The translations under genes were made by a program, and so were the position numbers. Shown piece by piece: positions 25,893-35,300 of a stretch of 64,000 nucleotides of DNA. Within the stretch, counting starts at the first letter, position 1; every line of letters starts with the position of its first letter. The stretch spans positions 2,604,001 to 2,668,000 of the forward strand of contig NZ_JACHMF010000001.1 in NCBI RefSeq assembly GCF_014204895.1. Reading direction: 5' to 3'. A model generated the notes under the pieces. The model was given only the letters and a program-made list of their open reading frames with translations. It did no database searches and was not told the DNA's origin. The DNA comes from Paractinoplanes abujensis. Its GTDB lineage: Bacteria; Actinomycetota; Actinomycetes; Mycobacteriales; Micromonosporaceae.

Positions 25893-26276
25893 TCAGGGGG
25901 TGCGCCGCAGAAGGAGCCAGGCGTCGGCCGGGAACAGGTGGCGGGCTATCCACCAGGTCGTACGCGTGTAATACGGACGGGCGGCCGCCTCGTCGAGGAT
26001 CGCCGGGTGGCCGGCCCGGTGGTCGGCGCCCTTCCAGCGGATCGTGCAGCTCCCCGCGGACTGGACGTTGCGCACCCAGTTGGTGCGGGCGCCCCAGGGC
26101 AGGTTGATGACGAACTCCTCCGGGGTCGCCATCACGACGACCGGGACGGCCAGGTCGCGGCCCGAGACCCGGCCCCGGTGACGCACCACGGCCCACGGAG
26201 AAAAGCGGCGGCCGGCCAGGGAACGGACGAACGGGGTGGTGGCACGGGCGAAGCGCCACGACGTGTCGGTGGTCAT
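25893..26276 (-). CDS. Deazaflavin (F420)-dependent nitroreductase-family protein (Ddn-like)
   Basis: This 127-residue split-barrel protein resembles the Ddn/DUF385 family: RHRGRVSGRDLAVPVVVMATPEEFVINLPWGARTNWVRNVQSAGSCTIRWKG is the typical core. Family members use reduced F420 to reduce quinones or nitro compounds. It is convergent with the kinase gene, ending 3 bp from it. It lies downstream of the alpha/beta-hydrolase-LuxR gene on the same strand. The substrate is unknown. Confidence 0.8.
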   Translation of the reverse strand: MTTDTSWRFARATTPFVRSLAGRRFSPWAVVRHRGRVSGRDLAVPVVVMATPEEFVINLPWGARTNWVRNVQSAGSCTIRWKGADHRAGHPAILDEAAARPYYTRTTWWIARHLFPADAWLLLRRTP

Positions 26277-26323
26277 GGGAGAAGTGTCGGACGCCGGCGG
26301 CGGGCCCGCTTCCCGGAAATCCG

Positions 26324-27343
26324 TTACACGCCCCGCAGCGCGTAGGCCACCGCGGCGGTCCGGCCCCGGACGCCCAGCTTGCGGTAGATGTTGGCCAGAT
26401 GCCGCTCCACCGTGTGCACGGCGATGCCCAGCTGGTCGCCGATCTCGGCGTTGGTGTCACCGGCTGCCAGGCGGTGCAGCACCTCGCGCTCGCGGCGGGT
26501 GAGCGCGCCCGTGACCGCCGTACGGCTGATCCGGCCGTCGGTGGCGAAGCCGGTGATCAGGGACAGGTCGGCCGCGGGGTCCTCGACGAACAGGGTGGGC
26601 GTGGAGCCGGGCAGCTCGACCAGGCGGGCGCCGGGGATCGCGGTGGTCAGACGGCGGAACACCTCGACGGGGATCTGCTGGTCGCCCTGGCGGTGCACGA
26701 CCAGCGTGGGCGCCTCGATCTCCGGCAGCAGCGGGGTGACGTCGATGTCGCGGGCGGCCGAAAACCAGGCCTTGGCGATCGCCGGGGTGGTGGCCGTCCG
26801 GAAGGCCTCGGCCGTCCAGCGCCCCGACTCGGTGCCGTCCCAGCCCAGCCAGGCCGTGGCGGCGGCGTCGGCGAACAGTGACCAGTCCTGGTCGACCAGC
26901 GAGAGCAGCGCGCGCGTCTGGGCCGGCTGCATGGCCTCGCTCATGCGCGCGGCGCCGCCGTACAGGACGAGCCGGTCGACGCGGCGGGGCTGGGTGGCGG
27001 CGCAGGCGATGGCCGTCGCGACCGAGTGGTAGTAGCCGAGCAGGGTCGCACGGCGCAGGCCGGTGGCGTCGAGCACGGCGATCAGGTCGCGCAGGTGCGC
27101 TTCGACGCCCAGGTCGCCGAGGTCGATGTCGCGGCTGGAGGTGCCCGTGCCGCGGCCGTCGTAGAGCACCAGCGTGCATTCGCGGGCCAGAGCGAGATAG
27201 GCCGCCCGTAGCGCGGGGATGCGCCATTGCGCGGTGACGTTGCTCAGCGACGGCATCCAGATCAGGGCGGGGCCGCGGCCCAGCACCTGATAGCCGATCG
27301 TGACGCCGTCGGCGGTGCGGGCGAAACGGGTCTCCACCAGCAC
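26324..27343 (-). CDS. Alpha/beta-hydrolase-fold sensor fused to a LuxR-type HTH (degenerate active site)
   Basis: This 339-residue protein joins an alpha/beta-hydrolase domain (about 10-260) to a C-terminal LuxR helix-turn-helix (LTRREREVLHRLAAGDTNAEIGDQLGIAVHTVERHLANIYRKLGV). The nucleophile elbow, normally G-x-S-x-G, reads GYYHS (103-107), with Tyr at the nucleophile position. The segment that carries the catalytic His in the paralogue at 62266 (GRSHLPY) here reads GSTPTLF. It therefore probably binds a ligand without hydrolysing it and controls transcription. It diverges from the M36 protease gene, a possible target. Confidence 0.85.
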   Translation of the reverse strand: MLVETRFARTADGVTIGYQVLGRGPALIWMPSLSNVTAQWRIPALRAAYLALARECTLVLYDGRGTGTSSRDIDLGDLGVEAHLRDLIAVLDATGLRRATLLGYYHSVATAIACAATQPRRVDRLVLYGGAARMSEAMQPAQTRALLSLVDQDWSLFADAAATAWLGWDGTESGRWTAEAFRTATTPAIAKAWFSAARDIDVTPLLPEIEAPTLVVHRQGDQQIPVEVFRRLTTAIPGARLVELPGSTPTLFVEDPAADLSLITGFATDGRISRTAVTGALTRREREVLHRLAAGDTNAEIGDQLGIAVHTVERHLANIYRKLGVRGRTAAVAYALRGV

Positions 27344-27366
27344 AGTAAAACAGCATCACAGACTTA

Positions 27367-27383
27367 TAGATGTATTTAGATGT
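27367..27383. promoter_or_regulatory. Direct repeat in the sensor-protease divergent promoter region
   Basis: TAGATGT occurs at 27367-27373 and 27377-27383, exactly one helical turn apart, in the only AT-rich stretch between the LuxR-fusion gene and the M36 protease. It may be a regulator site or part of a promoter; there is no further support. Confidence 0.3.
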
Positions 27384-27456
27384 TTGTACTATGTCGCGCA
27401 GGTCCCGGGTGCGATCGGATGTTGTCTGGTAACAGCCGTTCCACAAGGGAGGTACC

Positions 27457-30381
27457 GTGCGCACCCCACCCCGTGCGTTGGCGGGAACCGCTGCCGGGTT
27501 CTTGGCCGCCGCGATCGTGTTGTCCGCCGCATCCGGCGGCAACGCGGCCCCGGCGGCCCCGGCTCAGGCCGAGCAGGCGAAAGTTCAGGGCGAGGACCAT
27601 CACGACCATGTGATCGACAACCGGAAGGGGCGGCTGGCCCCGACGAGCGGCCAGCGAGCGGCCGCGGCGGGTGCGGAGGCCCGCTGGAACGCGCTGGGCA
27701 CGCCGGCCTCGTTGTCGGCGGTCACCCAGCCGCTCGAGTCCGGGCTGCCGGCCGACCCGGTCGCGGCGGCCAAGGCCTACGTGGGCCGGAATCTGGATGT
27801 GCTGGGGCTGACCGCCCGCGGCGCGGAGGCGCTCGAGGTGCTGACCACCGCCAAGCTGGGTGAGGGCGCCGCAGTGATCTTCCGGCAGAAGTTCGGCGAC
27901 CTGATCGCCGGGCGCGACGGACTGCTCAGCGTCGGCGTGCGCGACGGCAAGGTCTGGTATGTCAGCTCGTCGCTGTCGCGCGACGCGGCCGCGCCCCAGC
28001 CCGCCACGCTGACCGCCGAGCAGGCGGTGGCGCTGGCCGCGCGTGACGTCGGGATCGCCACGCCGACGGTCATCGCCAACAAGCTGGTCGCCGTGCCCAC
28101 CGCGACCGAGGGCGCCCGCGCGGCCTACCAGGTCACTTTCGGCGCCGACCTGCAGGGCACCGACCCCGAGGCGTTCACCACGTACGTCGATGCCCGCGAC
28201 GGCGCCGTGCTGGTGCGCGAGAGCATCGTCGACCACAGCGAGGACGACCCCTCGTGGGACGTTTTCCCCAGCTCGCCGCCGCTCGACTATTCCAGCTCCG
28301 ACGACCGCCGCACCTGGTGCTGGGGTCCGCTGCGGGGCTGTGACGAGGTCGTGGCGACCAGCGCTTCCAAGCTGCCGTGGGACGTCGACCCGGCCACCAA
28401 CGAGCCGACGTTCACGACGCGCGGCAACAACGCGATCGCCGTGCACAACTGGAACTCCAACGACGCGTTCACCGTGGGCACCGAGACCGCGACGCCCAAG
28501 CCGGATCGCGCGTACGACTACAAGTGGACGAATCAGTGGTACCGCGAGCGCTGCTCACCAGACGTGTTCACCACGCCGCAGCGCAACGACATCGACGCGG
28601 CCCGCGCGAACCTGTTCGGCATGCACAACCGCATGCACGACTGGTCGTACCACCTGGGCTTCACCGAGGCGACCTGGAACATGCAGAACGACAACGGCAC
28701 CGCGGGCGGCCTCGGCAACGACTACGAGCAGGGCAACGCGCAGGCCGGCGGCATCAGCGGCGGCCCGCCGAACTTCGAGGCGCGCAACAACGCCAACCAG
28801 ATCACCCCGCCCGACGGCGAGGCGCCGATCACCAACATGTACCTGTGGCAGCCGATCGCGGCCGCGTTCTACGGCGCGTGCGTCGACGGCGACTACGACA
28901 TGTCGGTGATCGGGCACGAGTACACCCACGCCATCACCAACCGCATGATCGCCGGTCCGGACGCCGGGCTGAGCTCGCCCCAGGGCATGAGCGAGAGCTG
29001 GTCGGACCTGCTCGCGATGGAGTACCTGCAGGAGTACGGCTACGCGCCCAAGGGCAAGAAGGGCTACACGATCGGTCAGTACGTGACGACCGACCCGGTC
29101 GCGGGCATCCGCAACTACAACATGAGCGACAGCCCGCTCAACTACTCGAGCGTCGACTACGACTTCGTCGGCCTGCAGGTGCACGCCTCCGGTGAGCTCT
29201 GGAGCGCCACGAACTTCGACGTGCGCGAGGCGTTCCTCAAGCGCTACGGCTCGGGTTCGGCCGCGGTCAACAAGGCGTGCGCGAACGGCAAGCGCGCCGT
29301 CACCGCCTGCCCGGGCAACCGGCGCTGGATCCAGCTCGTGGTCGACTCGTTCCTGCTGCTCGCCAACAGCGCGAACAGCCAGGTCGACGCGCGTAACGCG
29401 CTGCTCGCGGCCGACCAGGTGCGTTTCGGCGGGGCCAACCAGGACATCATCTGGAACGCATTCGCCAAGCGCGGGCTCGGCGAGGGCGCGGTCAGCAACG
29501 GCGCGGGCGATGCCAACCCGACGCCCAGCTTCGCCTCGCCCGAAGCCACCGAGGCGACGGTCACGTTCAAGCCGGTGGACGAGAACGGTCAGCCGGTGCC
29601 CAACGCGAAACTGTACGTGGGTGACTACCAGGCCCGCGCGGTCGCGGTGGCCGACACCGACCCCGCCACACCCCTCACCGACCAGGTGCCCCTGGTCGCA
29701 GGCTCGTACGGGTTCATCGCCCAGGCGGCCGGCCACGGCCACGCCCGGGTCGCCGACACGTCGTTCAAGGCGGGCCAGACCCGTACGCTGACCGTGAAGC
29801 TGCCGCGCAACCTGGCCTCGGGCTCGGCCGGCGCGGTGGCCGGCGGCGACGGCATCAACCTGGCCCGCATCACCGACGACGACGAGGCCACCAACTGGGC
29901 CTCGCTGGGCAGCGCGGTGGCCGGCAAGCAGGTCACGGTCGACCTGGCCGGCGGGGCCCAGACCGTACGGCGGGTGCAGGTCAGCGCCCAGCTGCGGCCC
30001 GCGATCACCGGGGACGTGGACGCCGGCACGCAGAACCGCTACACGGCGCTGCGGCAGTTCAAGGTGCTGGCGTGCACCGCGACCGCCACGGTGGCCTGCG
30101 CGAACGCGGCCGAGTTCACGACCGTGTACACGAGCAAGCCGGACGCCTTCCCGGCCGGCGCGCCGCGGCCCCGGGTCAAGGACCTGGTCGTGAAGTCGTT
30201 CGCCATCAAGCCGACGACGGCCACGCACCTGCGCCTCGAGGTCGTGACCAACCAGTGCACCGGCGGTCCCGAGTACGCCGGTGAGCAGGACGCCGACCCG
30301 CGGGCGGTCACCGACTGCGCCACGGGCAGCCCGCAGGCGCTCAACGTGCGCGTCGCGGAGTTCCAGGCGTACGGGAAATAG
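27457..30381 (+). CDS. Secreted M36 (fungalysin-type) metalloprotease with C-terminal accessory domains
   Basis: This 974-residue extracellular zinc protease starts with GTG after AAGGGAGG. A signal peptide (ALAGTAAGFLAAAIVLSAASGGNAAP) leads into an FTP/PepSY-type propeptide (about 80-260). The M36 catalytic domain follows, with HEYTH (His487, Glu488, His491) and the downstream ESWSD glutamate. The C-terminus has a carboxypeptidase-regulatory-like beta domain (about 705-785) and a discoidin-like F5/8 domain (about 790-970, with the DDDEATNWASL motif) that may bind polysaccharide. It should degrade external protein and is self-processed from a zymogen in the family. The divergent LuxR-fusion may regulate it. 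Confidence 0.9.
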   Translation: MRTPPRALAGTAAGFLAAAIVLSAASGGNAAPAAPAQAEQAKVQGEDHHDHVIDNRKGRLAPTSGQRAAAAGAEARWNALGTPASLSAVTQPLESGLPADPVAAAKAYVGRNLDVLGLTARGAEALEVLTTAKLGEGAAVIFRQKFGDLIAGRDGLLSVGVRDGKVWYVSSSLSRDAAAPQPATLTAEQAVALAARDVGIATPTVIANKLVAVPTATEGARAAYQVTFGADLQGTDPEAFTTYVDARDGAVLVRESIVDHSEDDPSWDVFPSSPPLDYSSSDDRRTWCWGPLRGCDEVVATSASKLPWDVDPATNEPTFTTRGNNAIAVHNWNSNDAFTVGTETATPKPDRAYDYKWTNQWYRERCSPDVFTTPQRNDIDAARANLFGMHNRMHDWSYHLGFTEATWNMQNDNGTAGGLGNDYEQGNAQAGGISGGPPNFEARNNANQITPPDGEAPITNMYLWQPIAAAFYGACVDGDYDMSVIGHEYTHAITNRMIAGPDAGLSSPQGMSESWSDLLAMEYLQEYGYAPKGKKGYTIGQYVTTDPVAGIRNYNMSDSPLNYSSVDYDFVGLQVHASGELWSATNFDVREAFLKRYGSGSAAVNKACANGKRAVTACPGNRRWIQLVVDSFLLLANSANSQVDARNALLAADQVRFGGANQDIIWNAFAKRGLGEGAVSNGAGDANPTPSFASPEATEATVTFKPVDENGQPVPNAKLYVGDYQARAVAVADTDPATPLTDQVPLVAGSYGFIAQAAGHGHARVADTSFKAGQTRTLTVKLPRNLASGSAGAVAGGDGINLARITDDDEATNWASLGSAVAGKQVTVDLAGGAQTVRRVQVSAQLRPAITGDVDAGTQNRYTALRQFKVLACTATATVACANAAEFTTVYTSKPDAFPAGAPRPRVKDLVVKSFAIKPTTATHLRLEVVTNQCTGGPEYAGEQDADPRAVTDCATGSPQALNVRVAEFQAYGK

Positions 30382-30390
30382 AGTCTGATC

Positions 30391-30420
30391 GAAGTGGGCG
30401 GGCCCCGGTCCGCCCACTTC
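30391..30420. terminator. Hairpin downstream of the M36 protease
   Basis: GAAGTGGGCGG (30391-30401) and CCGCCCACTTC (30410-30420) form an 11-bp stem with an 8-nt loop, 9 bp after the protease stop. There is no T-tract, as is usual for high-GC terminators. Confidence 0.6.
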
Positions 30421-30494
30421 ACCCGTCTTAGGGATGATGGTGGCACGCTGCGCCTACGGTTAGGTGCGGACACCGGGCTCAGGAGACGGGAAAA

Positions 30495-31178
30495 GTGACG
30501 ACCGAGGACGCCGATCGCGAGATCACGCGTTGGGCGAGCGGGCACCCCCTCCCCGAGCCGTTTCGCGACATCAGCGAGGAACTGTCCCATTTCTTGCTGG
30601 TGTACAAGTTCGGGCTGGCCGAGATCGGCACCAAGATCAGCATCCTGGCCGAGGAGCTGACCCATCGGGGCCGGCACAACCCGATCGAGCACGTCAGCCC
30701 CCGCCTCAAGACCACCAGCAGCATCACGACCAAGGCGCAACGGATCGGCTGCCCGCTGACCCTGGACGACCTGCGCAAACGGATCCGCGACATCGCGGGC
30801 ATCCGGATCGTGTGCAGCTTCGTCTCCGACGTCTACACCGTGGCCGACATGCTGACCCGCCAGCCCGACGTCACGCTGCTGCAGACGAAGGACTACGTGG
30901 CCAAGCCCAAGCCGAACGGGTATCGCAGCCTGCACCTGATCGTCGAGGTGCCGGTGTTCCTGTCCGAACGCGTCGTCCACGTGCCGGTCGAGGTGCAGCT
31001 GCGCACGGCGGCGATGGACTTCTGGGCCAGCCTCGAACACAAGATCCACTACAAGTACGACCCTGCCGTGCCGGGCGCCCTGCGTGAGGAGTTGGCCGCC
31101 GCGGCCGAGGACGCCGCCCGCCTCGACCGCCGCATGGAACGCCTGCACCGCGAGATCCACGGCCCCCGCCGCGTCTAA
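30495..31178 (+). CDS. Small alarmone synthetase (RelA/SpoT-domain GTP pyrophosphokinase)
   Basis: This 227-residue protein consists of a single RelA/SpoT nucleotidyltransferase domain, like RelP/RelQ, with no hydrolase, TGS or ACT part. Visible motifs are RLKTTSSITTKAQR, IRDIAGIRIVC, KPKPNGYRSLHLIVEVPV and VEVQLRTAAMDFWASLEHKIHYKY. It should make (p)ppGpp from ATP and GDP/GTP. GTG is used as start after AGGAGACGGG. Its stop overlaps by 4 bp the stop of the convergent M48 gene. Confidence 0.9.
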   Translation: MTTEDADREITRWASGHPLPEPFRDISEELSHFLLVYKFGLAEIGTKISILAEELTHRGRHNPIEHVSPRLKTTSSITTKAQRIGCPLTLDDLRKRIRDIAGIRIVCSFVSDVYTVADMLTRQPDVTLLQTKDYVAKPKPNGYRSLHLIVEVPVFLSERVVHVPVEVQLRTAAMDFWASLEHKIHYKYDPAVPGALREELAAAAEDAARLDRRMERLHREIHGPRRV

Positions 31179-33028
31179 GCGCGGTTGGCGCGCTCCCCCA
31201 GCTTGCGCAGCACCTCGGTCAGCGTGTCGCGGCTGTCGCCCACGGTGTCGCCCGTGTAGCTCTCCTTCATCGTCACCATGGCCCCGCCGTGCAGGCGGAT
31301 CTCGGCGTTGATGGGCACCGCCTTGTGCACCTGCGTGCCCACGACCTCCTCGAACGGCACGAACCGGTACGTCCGGGCCAGCTCGGCCACGTCGTTCGAG
31401 GCGAGCATCCGGCTGATCCGCTCCTCCCCCTTGTCCTTGTCCTTGGGCGCGGGCACGAACAGGAAGCCGCGGCTGAGCAGGATCAGGTCGGTCTCCTGAC
31501 CGTCGACCTTCACGTTGGCCATCAGGCCGATCACGTCGGCGCCGCTCGCGGTGGCCTTCGCCTCCACCACCCGGGCCGCCCGGATGTCGACGCCGGCGTG
31601 GTGGATGCGGGCCAGCGCCAGGTCGAGCGTCTCGGGCGCCACGGCCAGCTTGGCCACCTCGGCCAGGTCGACCGGGTGTCCCCAGTTGTCCACCAGCCGC
31701 GCGGGCTCCGACCACGAGTGCTGCCAGTGCACGACGTTGCTGTGCAGGGCGGCCAGCGCGATCAGGTCCTCCATGATGTCGGCGAACAGGGCCGGGGCCT
31801 CGGCCCGCGAGTTCTGCGGGAAGAACTCCACGGCCAGCTCGCCCAGGCGGCCCGCCGCGACCAAACCGAAGATCTCGGACAGCCCGGTCTCGGGGACGCC
31901 GGTGAGCCGGGCGGCCGAGCGGAAGACGCGGTCGGCCCGGTTCTGCATCTGCCTGCCCATGGCGGCCGCGGTGAACTGTGGCCACGGCAGCACCTGACGG
32001 TCGCCGAAGTCGACCACCTCCCCCTGCAGGGCCAGGCCGGCCCGGTGCAGGTCGGGGAAGAGGACGGTGGCCGAGCGGTCGTCGGCGGGGTGGCGCATGG
32101 CCGGCAGCGCGCGCATGGCCGCGATGCGCTCGCCGGTCGACGGGTGCGTGTCCCAGCGCGAGGTCTCGCCGCCGGGCTCCTCGGCCCGCATCCGGGACAG
32201 CTCGGCCGCGCGGGCGTAGTAGAGGTGCCGGAAGCCGCCGAACACGTCGTCGGGGGCGAAACCCTGCTCCCAGCCGTACGCGATGTAGCGCCCGAAGTAG
32301 AAGTTCCAGGCCGCGGCCACCACGGGGATCTCACGCATCGCCGACGTGGCCGCCTCGACGCCGGCCACGCGGACCGACACCTCGTCCGCCTCCAGTTCCT
32401 GGCGGCGGGTCACCGCGTTGCTGACCATCAGGAACAGCCACCCGTACGCCTTGAAGACCCAGCCCGCCACGTTGAAGCGGCCCACGCGGCTCAACGTCTC
32501 CCGCAGCGCGAGGCGGCCCCGGTACGTGATGGCGGCCAGCCGGGTGTGCGACCCCGAATAGTGCCCCAGCTCGTGCCCGATCACCGACTTGAGCTGATCG
32601 ACAGTGAACGTCTGCAGCAGGGGTACGCCCAGGTAGAGCCGGCGGGTGCCCTCGATCAGGCCGAGCCACTTGGTGTCCTCGGTGACTGCCGCGTTGACCT
32701 CGGGCACGAGCCGGATCTCGTCGGGGGCCCGGGTGCCCGCGGCCACCGCCATGTCGCCGACCAGGCGCCACAGGTCGGGCGCGTGCTCACGCGTCAGCAG
32801 CAATCCCTCGGGCTCGCCGGGCTTGGTGCGCAGGGCCCGCCACAGGCCGACCGCGACGGCACCGAACCCGGCGATCACGAGCCAGCTCAGCTTGGCCGCG
32901 CCGGTGCCGCTCAGGTGCGTCCAGATCTCGTACAGGAGGAAACCGGCCACGGCCAGCTGCACCACTCCGAGAACGTAGAAGCCGATCAGCATGGCGACCG
33001 ACAGTGCCGCGCGCAGGGCAGCATTCAT
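31175..33028 (-). CDS. M48-family membrane metalloprotease
   Basis: This 617-residue protein begins with two membrane helices (about 8-35 and 47-65), followed by an M48 peptidase domain with HELGH (His152, Glu153, His156) and DTHPSTGERIAAM later, typical of HtpX/Oma1-like enzymes. The large C-terminal half (about 330-617) has no clear assignment; its last 130 residues resemble an intracellular beta-rich domain. The start at 33028 precedes the first helix and follows GGAGG; a longer frame adds 26 residues without support. It may act in membrane-protein quality control. Confidence 0.82.
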   Translation of the reverse strand: MNAALRAALSVAMLIGFYVLGVVQLAVAGFLLYEIWTHLSGTGAAKLSWLVIAGFGAVAVGLWRALRTKPGEPEGLLLTREHAPDLWRLVGDMAVAAGTRAPDEIRLVPEVNAAVTEDTKWLGLIEGTRRLYLGVPLLQTFTVDQLKSVIGHELGHYSGSHTRLAAITYRGRLALRETLSRVGRFNVAGWVFKAYGWLFLMVSNAVTRRQELEADEVSVRVAGVEAATSAMREIPVVAAAWNFYFGRYIAYGWEQGFAPDDVFGGFRHLYYARAAELSRMRAEEPGGETSRWDTHPSTGERIAAMRALPAMRHPADDRSATVLFPDLHRAGLALQGEVVDFGDRQVLPWPQFTAAAMGRQMQNRADRVFRSAARLTGVPETGLSEIFGLVAAGRLGELAVEFFPQNSRAEAPALFADIMEDLIALAALHSNVVHWQHSWSEPARLVDNWGHPVDLAEVAKLAVAPETLDLALARIHHAGVDIRAARVVEAKATASGADVIGLMANVKVDGQETDLILLSRGFLFVPAPKDKDKGEERISRMLASNDVAELARTYRFVPFEEVVGTQVHKAVPINAEIRLHGGAMVTMKESYTGDTVGDSRDTLTEVLRKLGERANRA

Positions 33029-33153
33029 CAGCGGTTTTCCTCCCCGTGACGCCGCCGTACCGCCGGACGGCCAGCGGAATTTACAGCCCAGCCGATCGGG
33101 GGGCAATCGAGATTTCGGCGCAACCGCCGAATGAACGCGCCGGATAGGGAAAT

Positions 33154-34095
33154 ATGCGTGTCATGAGGGCAATTGCGCTGGACGAGTACGGCGACCCGGA
33201 CGTCATGACGCTGCGGGAGCTCCCCGATCCGCTGGTAGGACCGGACACGGTGCGCATCCGGGTGCGCGCGGCCGGGGTGAACCCGGTCGACCACCTCATT
33301 CGGGCCGGGCATCTGCAGGGCGCCTACCCGCACCACCTGCCGCTCATCCCGGGCTGGGACGTGGCGGGCGTGGTTGACCAGATCGGCGCGGCGGTGACCC
33401 GGTTCCGGGTCGGCGACGAGGTCATGGCGTACGCCCGCAAGGACAGCGTTCAGCACGGCACGTACGCGGAACTGGTGTCGGTCACCGAGCGCGCGTGCGC
33501 GCACAAGCCCGCCGCGATCTCGTTCGCCGAGGCCGGCGGGCTGCCGCTGGCCGGGCTGACCGGGCTGCAGGCGCTGACCGCGGCCAGTGTCGGCCCCAGC
33601 GACGTGCTGCTGGTGAACGCGGCCGCGGGCGGCGTCGGGCACATCGCCGTGCAGATCGCGCGGGCGCTCGGCGTGACCCGGGTGATCGGCACGGCCTCGC
33701 CCGCCAACCACGACTTCCTGCGCTCGCTCGGCGTGGAGCCGGTCGAGTACGGCGACGAACTGCCCAAACAACTGGCCGACCTGGTCGGCGGGGACGGCCG
33801 GGTCGACGTGGCGGTCGACTTCCACGGCGGCGACGGCCTCAGGGCCATCGCGGGGCTGGTCCGGCACCCGATCCGGCACGCGTCGGTGGTCGACCCGGCC
33901 GTCAAGGAGCAGGGCGGCCGGTACGTCTTCGTCCGCCCCGACGGCGTCGAGCTGGAGACGCTGGGCTCGCTGGCCGCCGGCGGGCGGCTGCGGGTGCAGG
34001 TGGCCAAGGAGTTCCCGCTGGAACAGGCGGCCGAGGCGCACCGCCTGATCGAGCAGGGCCACGTCCAGGGCAAGGTCGTCCTCACTGTGGACTGA
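33154..34095 (+). CDS. NADPH:quinone oxidoreductase-like medium-chain reductase
   Basis: This 313-residue zinc-free MDR enzyme has RVRAAGVNPVDHLIRAG, PGWDVAGVVDQIG, the nucleotide-binding LLVNAAAGGVGHIAVQIARALGVTRVIGTA and a C-terminal AAEAHRLIEQGHVQGKVVL, all typical of quinone reductases of the zeta-crystallin type. It lacks zinc-binding cysteines. Translation may instead begin at the ATG three codons later. Its 3' end overlaps the convergent MFS gene by 14 bp. The true electron acceptor is unknown. Confidence 0.85.
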   Translation: MRVMRAIALDEYGDPDVMTLRELPDPLVGPDTVRIRVRAAGVNPVDHLIRAGHLQGAYPHHLPLIPGWDVAGVVDQIGAAVTRFRVGDEVMAYARKDSVQHGTYAELVSVTERACAHKPAAISFAEAGGLPLAGLTGLQALTAASVGPSDVLLVNAAAGGVGHIAVQIARALGVTRVIGTASPANHDFLRSLGVEPVEYGDELPKQLADLVGGDGRVDVAVDFHGGDGLRAIAGLVRHPIRHASVVDPAVKEQGGRYVFVRPDGVELETLGSLAAGGRLRVQVAKEFPLEQAAEAHRLIEQGHVQGKVVLTVD

Positions 34096-35254
34096 GCACG
34101 GCATCCTTGCGCAGTGCGGGCGTGACCACGGCGGCCGCGGCGAGCAGGACCAGCACGACGATCATGGCGTTGCGCAGGCCGTAGTGCTCGCCCAGGAAGC
34201 CCAGCGCGGGCGGGCCGACCAGGAACGCGACGTAGCCCGCGGTGGCGACCAGTGACACCCGGGCGGCCGGGTCGGCCCCGGAGTCGGCCGCGGCCGACAG
34301 GGCGACCGGGAAGCCGAGCGCAGCCCCGACGCCCCAGAGCAGCACTGCCGCGCCCGCCACGAACTGGTTGTCGACCACGATGACCAGCAGCAAGCCGGCG
34401 CCGCCGATGAGCGCGCTGGCGCCCAGCACGGCGGGCCGGCCGAACCGGGTCAGGAACCAGCCGCCGCCGAACCGGCCGATCGTCATGGCCGCCGCGAACG
34501 CCGTGTAGACGGCCGAGCCCAGGGCCGCGTCGAGGCCGTGGCCGTCGACCATGATGAGCGGGAGCCAGTCGTTGGCCGCGCCCTCGGCCAGGGCCATGGC
34601 CAGGACGACGATGCCGATGAGCCAGAGGACCTTGTCGCGCCAAACCGCTTCTCCGGGCGACTTGTCCGATTGAGGGTTCTCCATGCCGACGCCGGCCGGA
34701 ATGCGCTGGATGGCCAGCAGGGCGGCCGGCACACTGACCACGCCGATCGCGATCAGATGCCAGGTGACGGAGAACCGGGCCGCGGTCAGGCCGATGCCGA
34801 TCCCCGCACCGACCACCGTGCCCAGGCTGAAGAAGCCGTGCATGGTCGGCAGCACGGCCCGGCCCATCAGGCGCTCGACGTCGGCGCCCTCGATGTTCAT
34901 GGCCACCTCGCCACCGCCCATGCCCAGGCCGAACAGGAGCAGGCCCGCGGTGACCAGCCAGAACTGCGACAGCCCGGCGCCCAGGCCGACCACCGGCATG
35001 CTGGCCACGGTGGTGAGGATGCCGGTGGCCACGACCGGGCGGGTGCCGAAGCGCGACACGAACCGGCCCGAGCTCAGGATGCCCAGCATCGACCCGGCGG
35101 ACAGGCCGAACAGCGCCAGGCCCATCTCGGCGGTGGACGCGCCGAGCTGGTCGCGGATGTCCGGCGTGCGGGCCACCCACGACGAGATGGCCAGGCCGGG
35201 CAGGAAGAACAGGGCGAACAGCGCCAGGCGGCGGTGCGTGGTGGTGCGTTCCAT
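34082..35254 (-). CDS. MFS transporter
   Basis: This 390-residue protein of about 12 membrane helices has the major-facilitator motif pattern around GLSAGSMLGILSSGRFVSRFGTRPVV in the first loops. It resembles the YbjJ-type MFS branch (LFALFFLPGLAISSWVARTPDIRDQLGASTAEMGLALFGLSAG). Substrate cannot be predicted. The start at 35254 has GAGGGAG before it; the open frame extends far upstream without homology. It diverges from the SDR gene 46 bp away. Confidence 0.85.
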   Translation of the reverse strand: MERTTTHRRLALFALFFLPGLAISSWVARTPDIRDQLGASTAEMGLALFGLSAGSMLGILSSGRFVSRFGTRPVVATGILTTVASMPVVGLGAGLSQFWLVTAGLLLFGLGMGGGEVAMNIEGADVERLMGRAVLPTMHGFFSLGTVVGAGIGIGLTAARFSVTWHLIAIGVVSVPAALLAIQRIPAGVGMENPQSDKSPGEAVWRDKVLWLIGIVVLAMALAEGAANDWLPLIMVDGHGLDAALGSAVYTAFAAAMTIGRFGGGWFLTRFGRPAVLGASALIGGAGLLLVIVVDNQFVAGAAVLLWGVGAALGFPVALSAAADSGADPAARVSLVATAGYVAFLVGPPALGFLGEHYGLRNAMIVVLVLLAAAAVVTPALRKDAVLSPQ

Positions 35255-35300
35255 GAGCTCCCTCGTGCGATGGCGCCGGGCGCGGGGAAGAATCGTACCC

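Noticed and set aside
28555..30417. Long minus-strand frame opposite the M36 protease
   Set aside because: Composition is the mirror of a high-GC coding strand, with no recognisable domain; the plus-strand protease is unambiguous.
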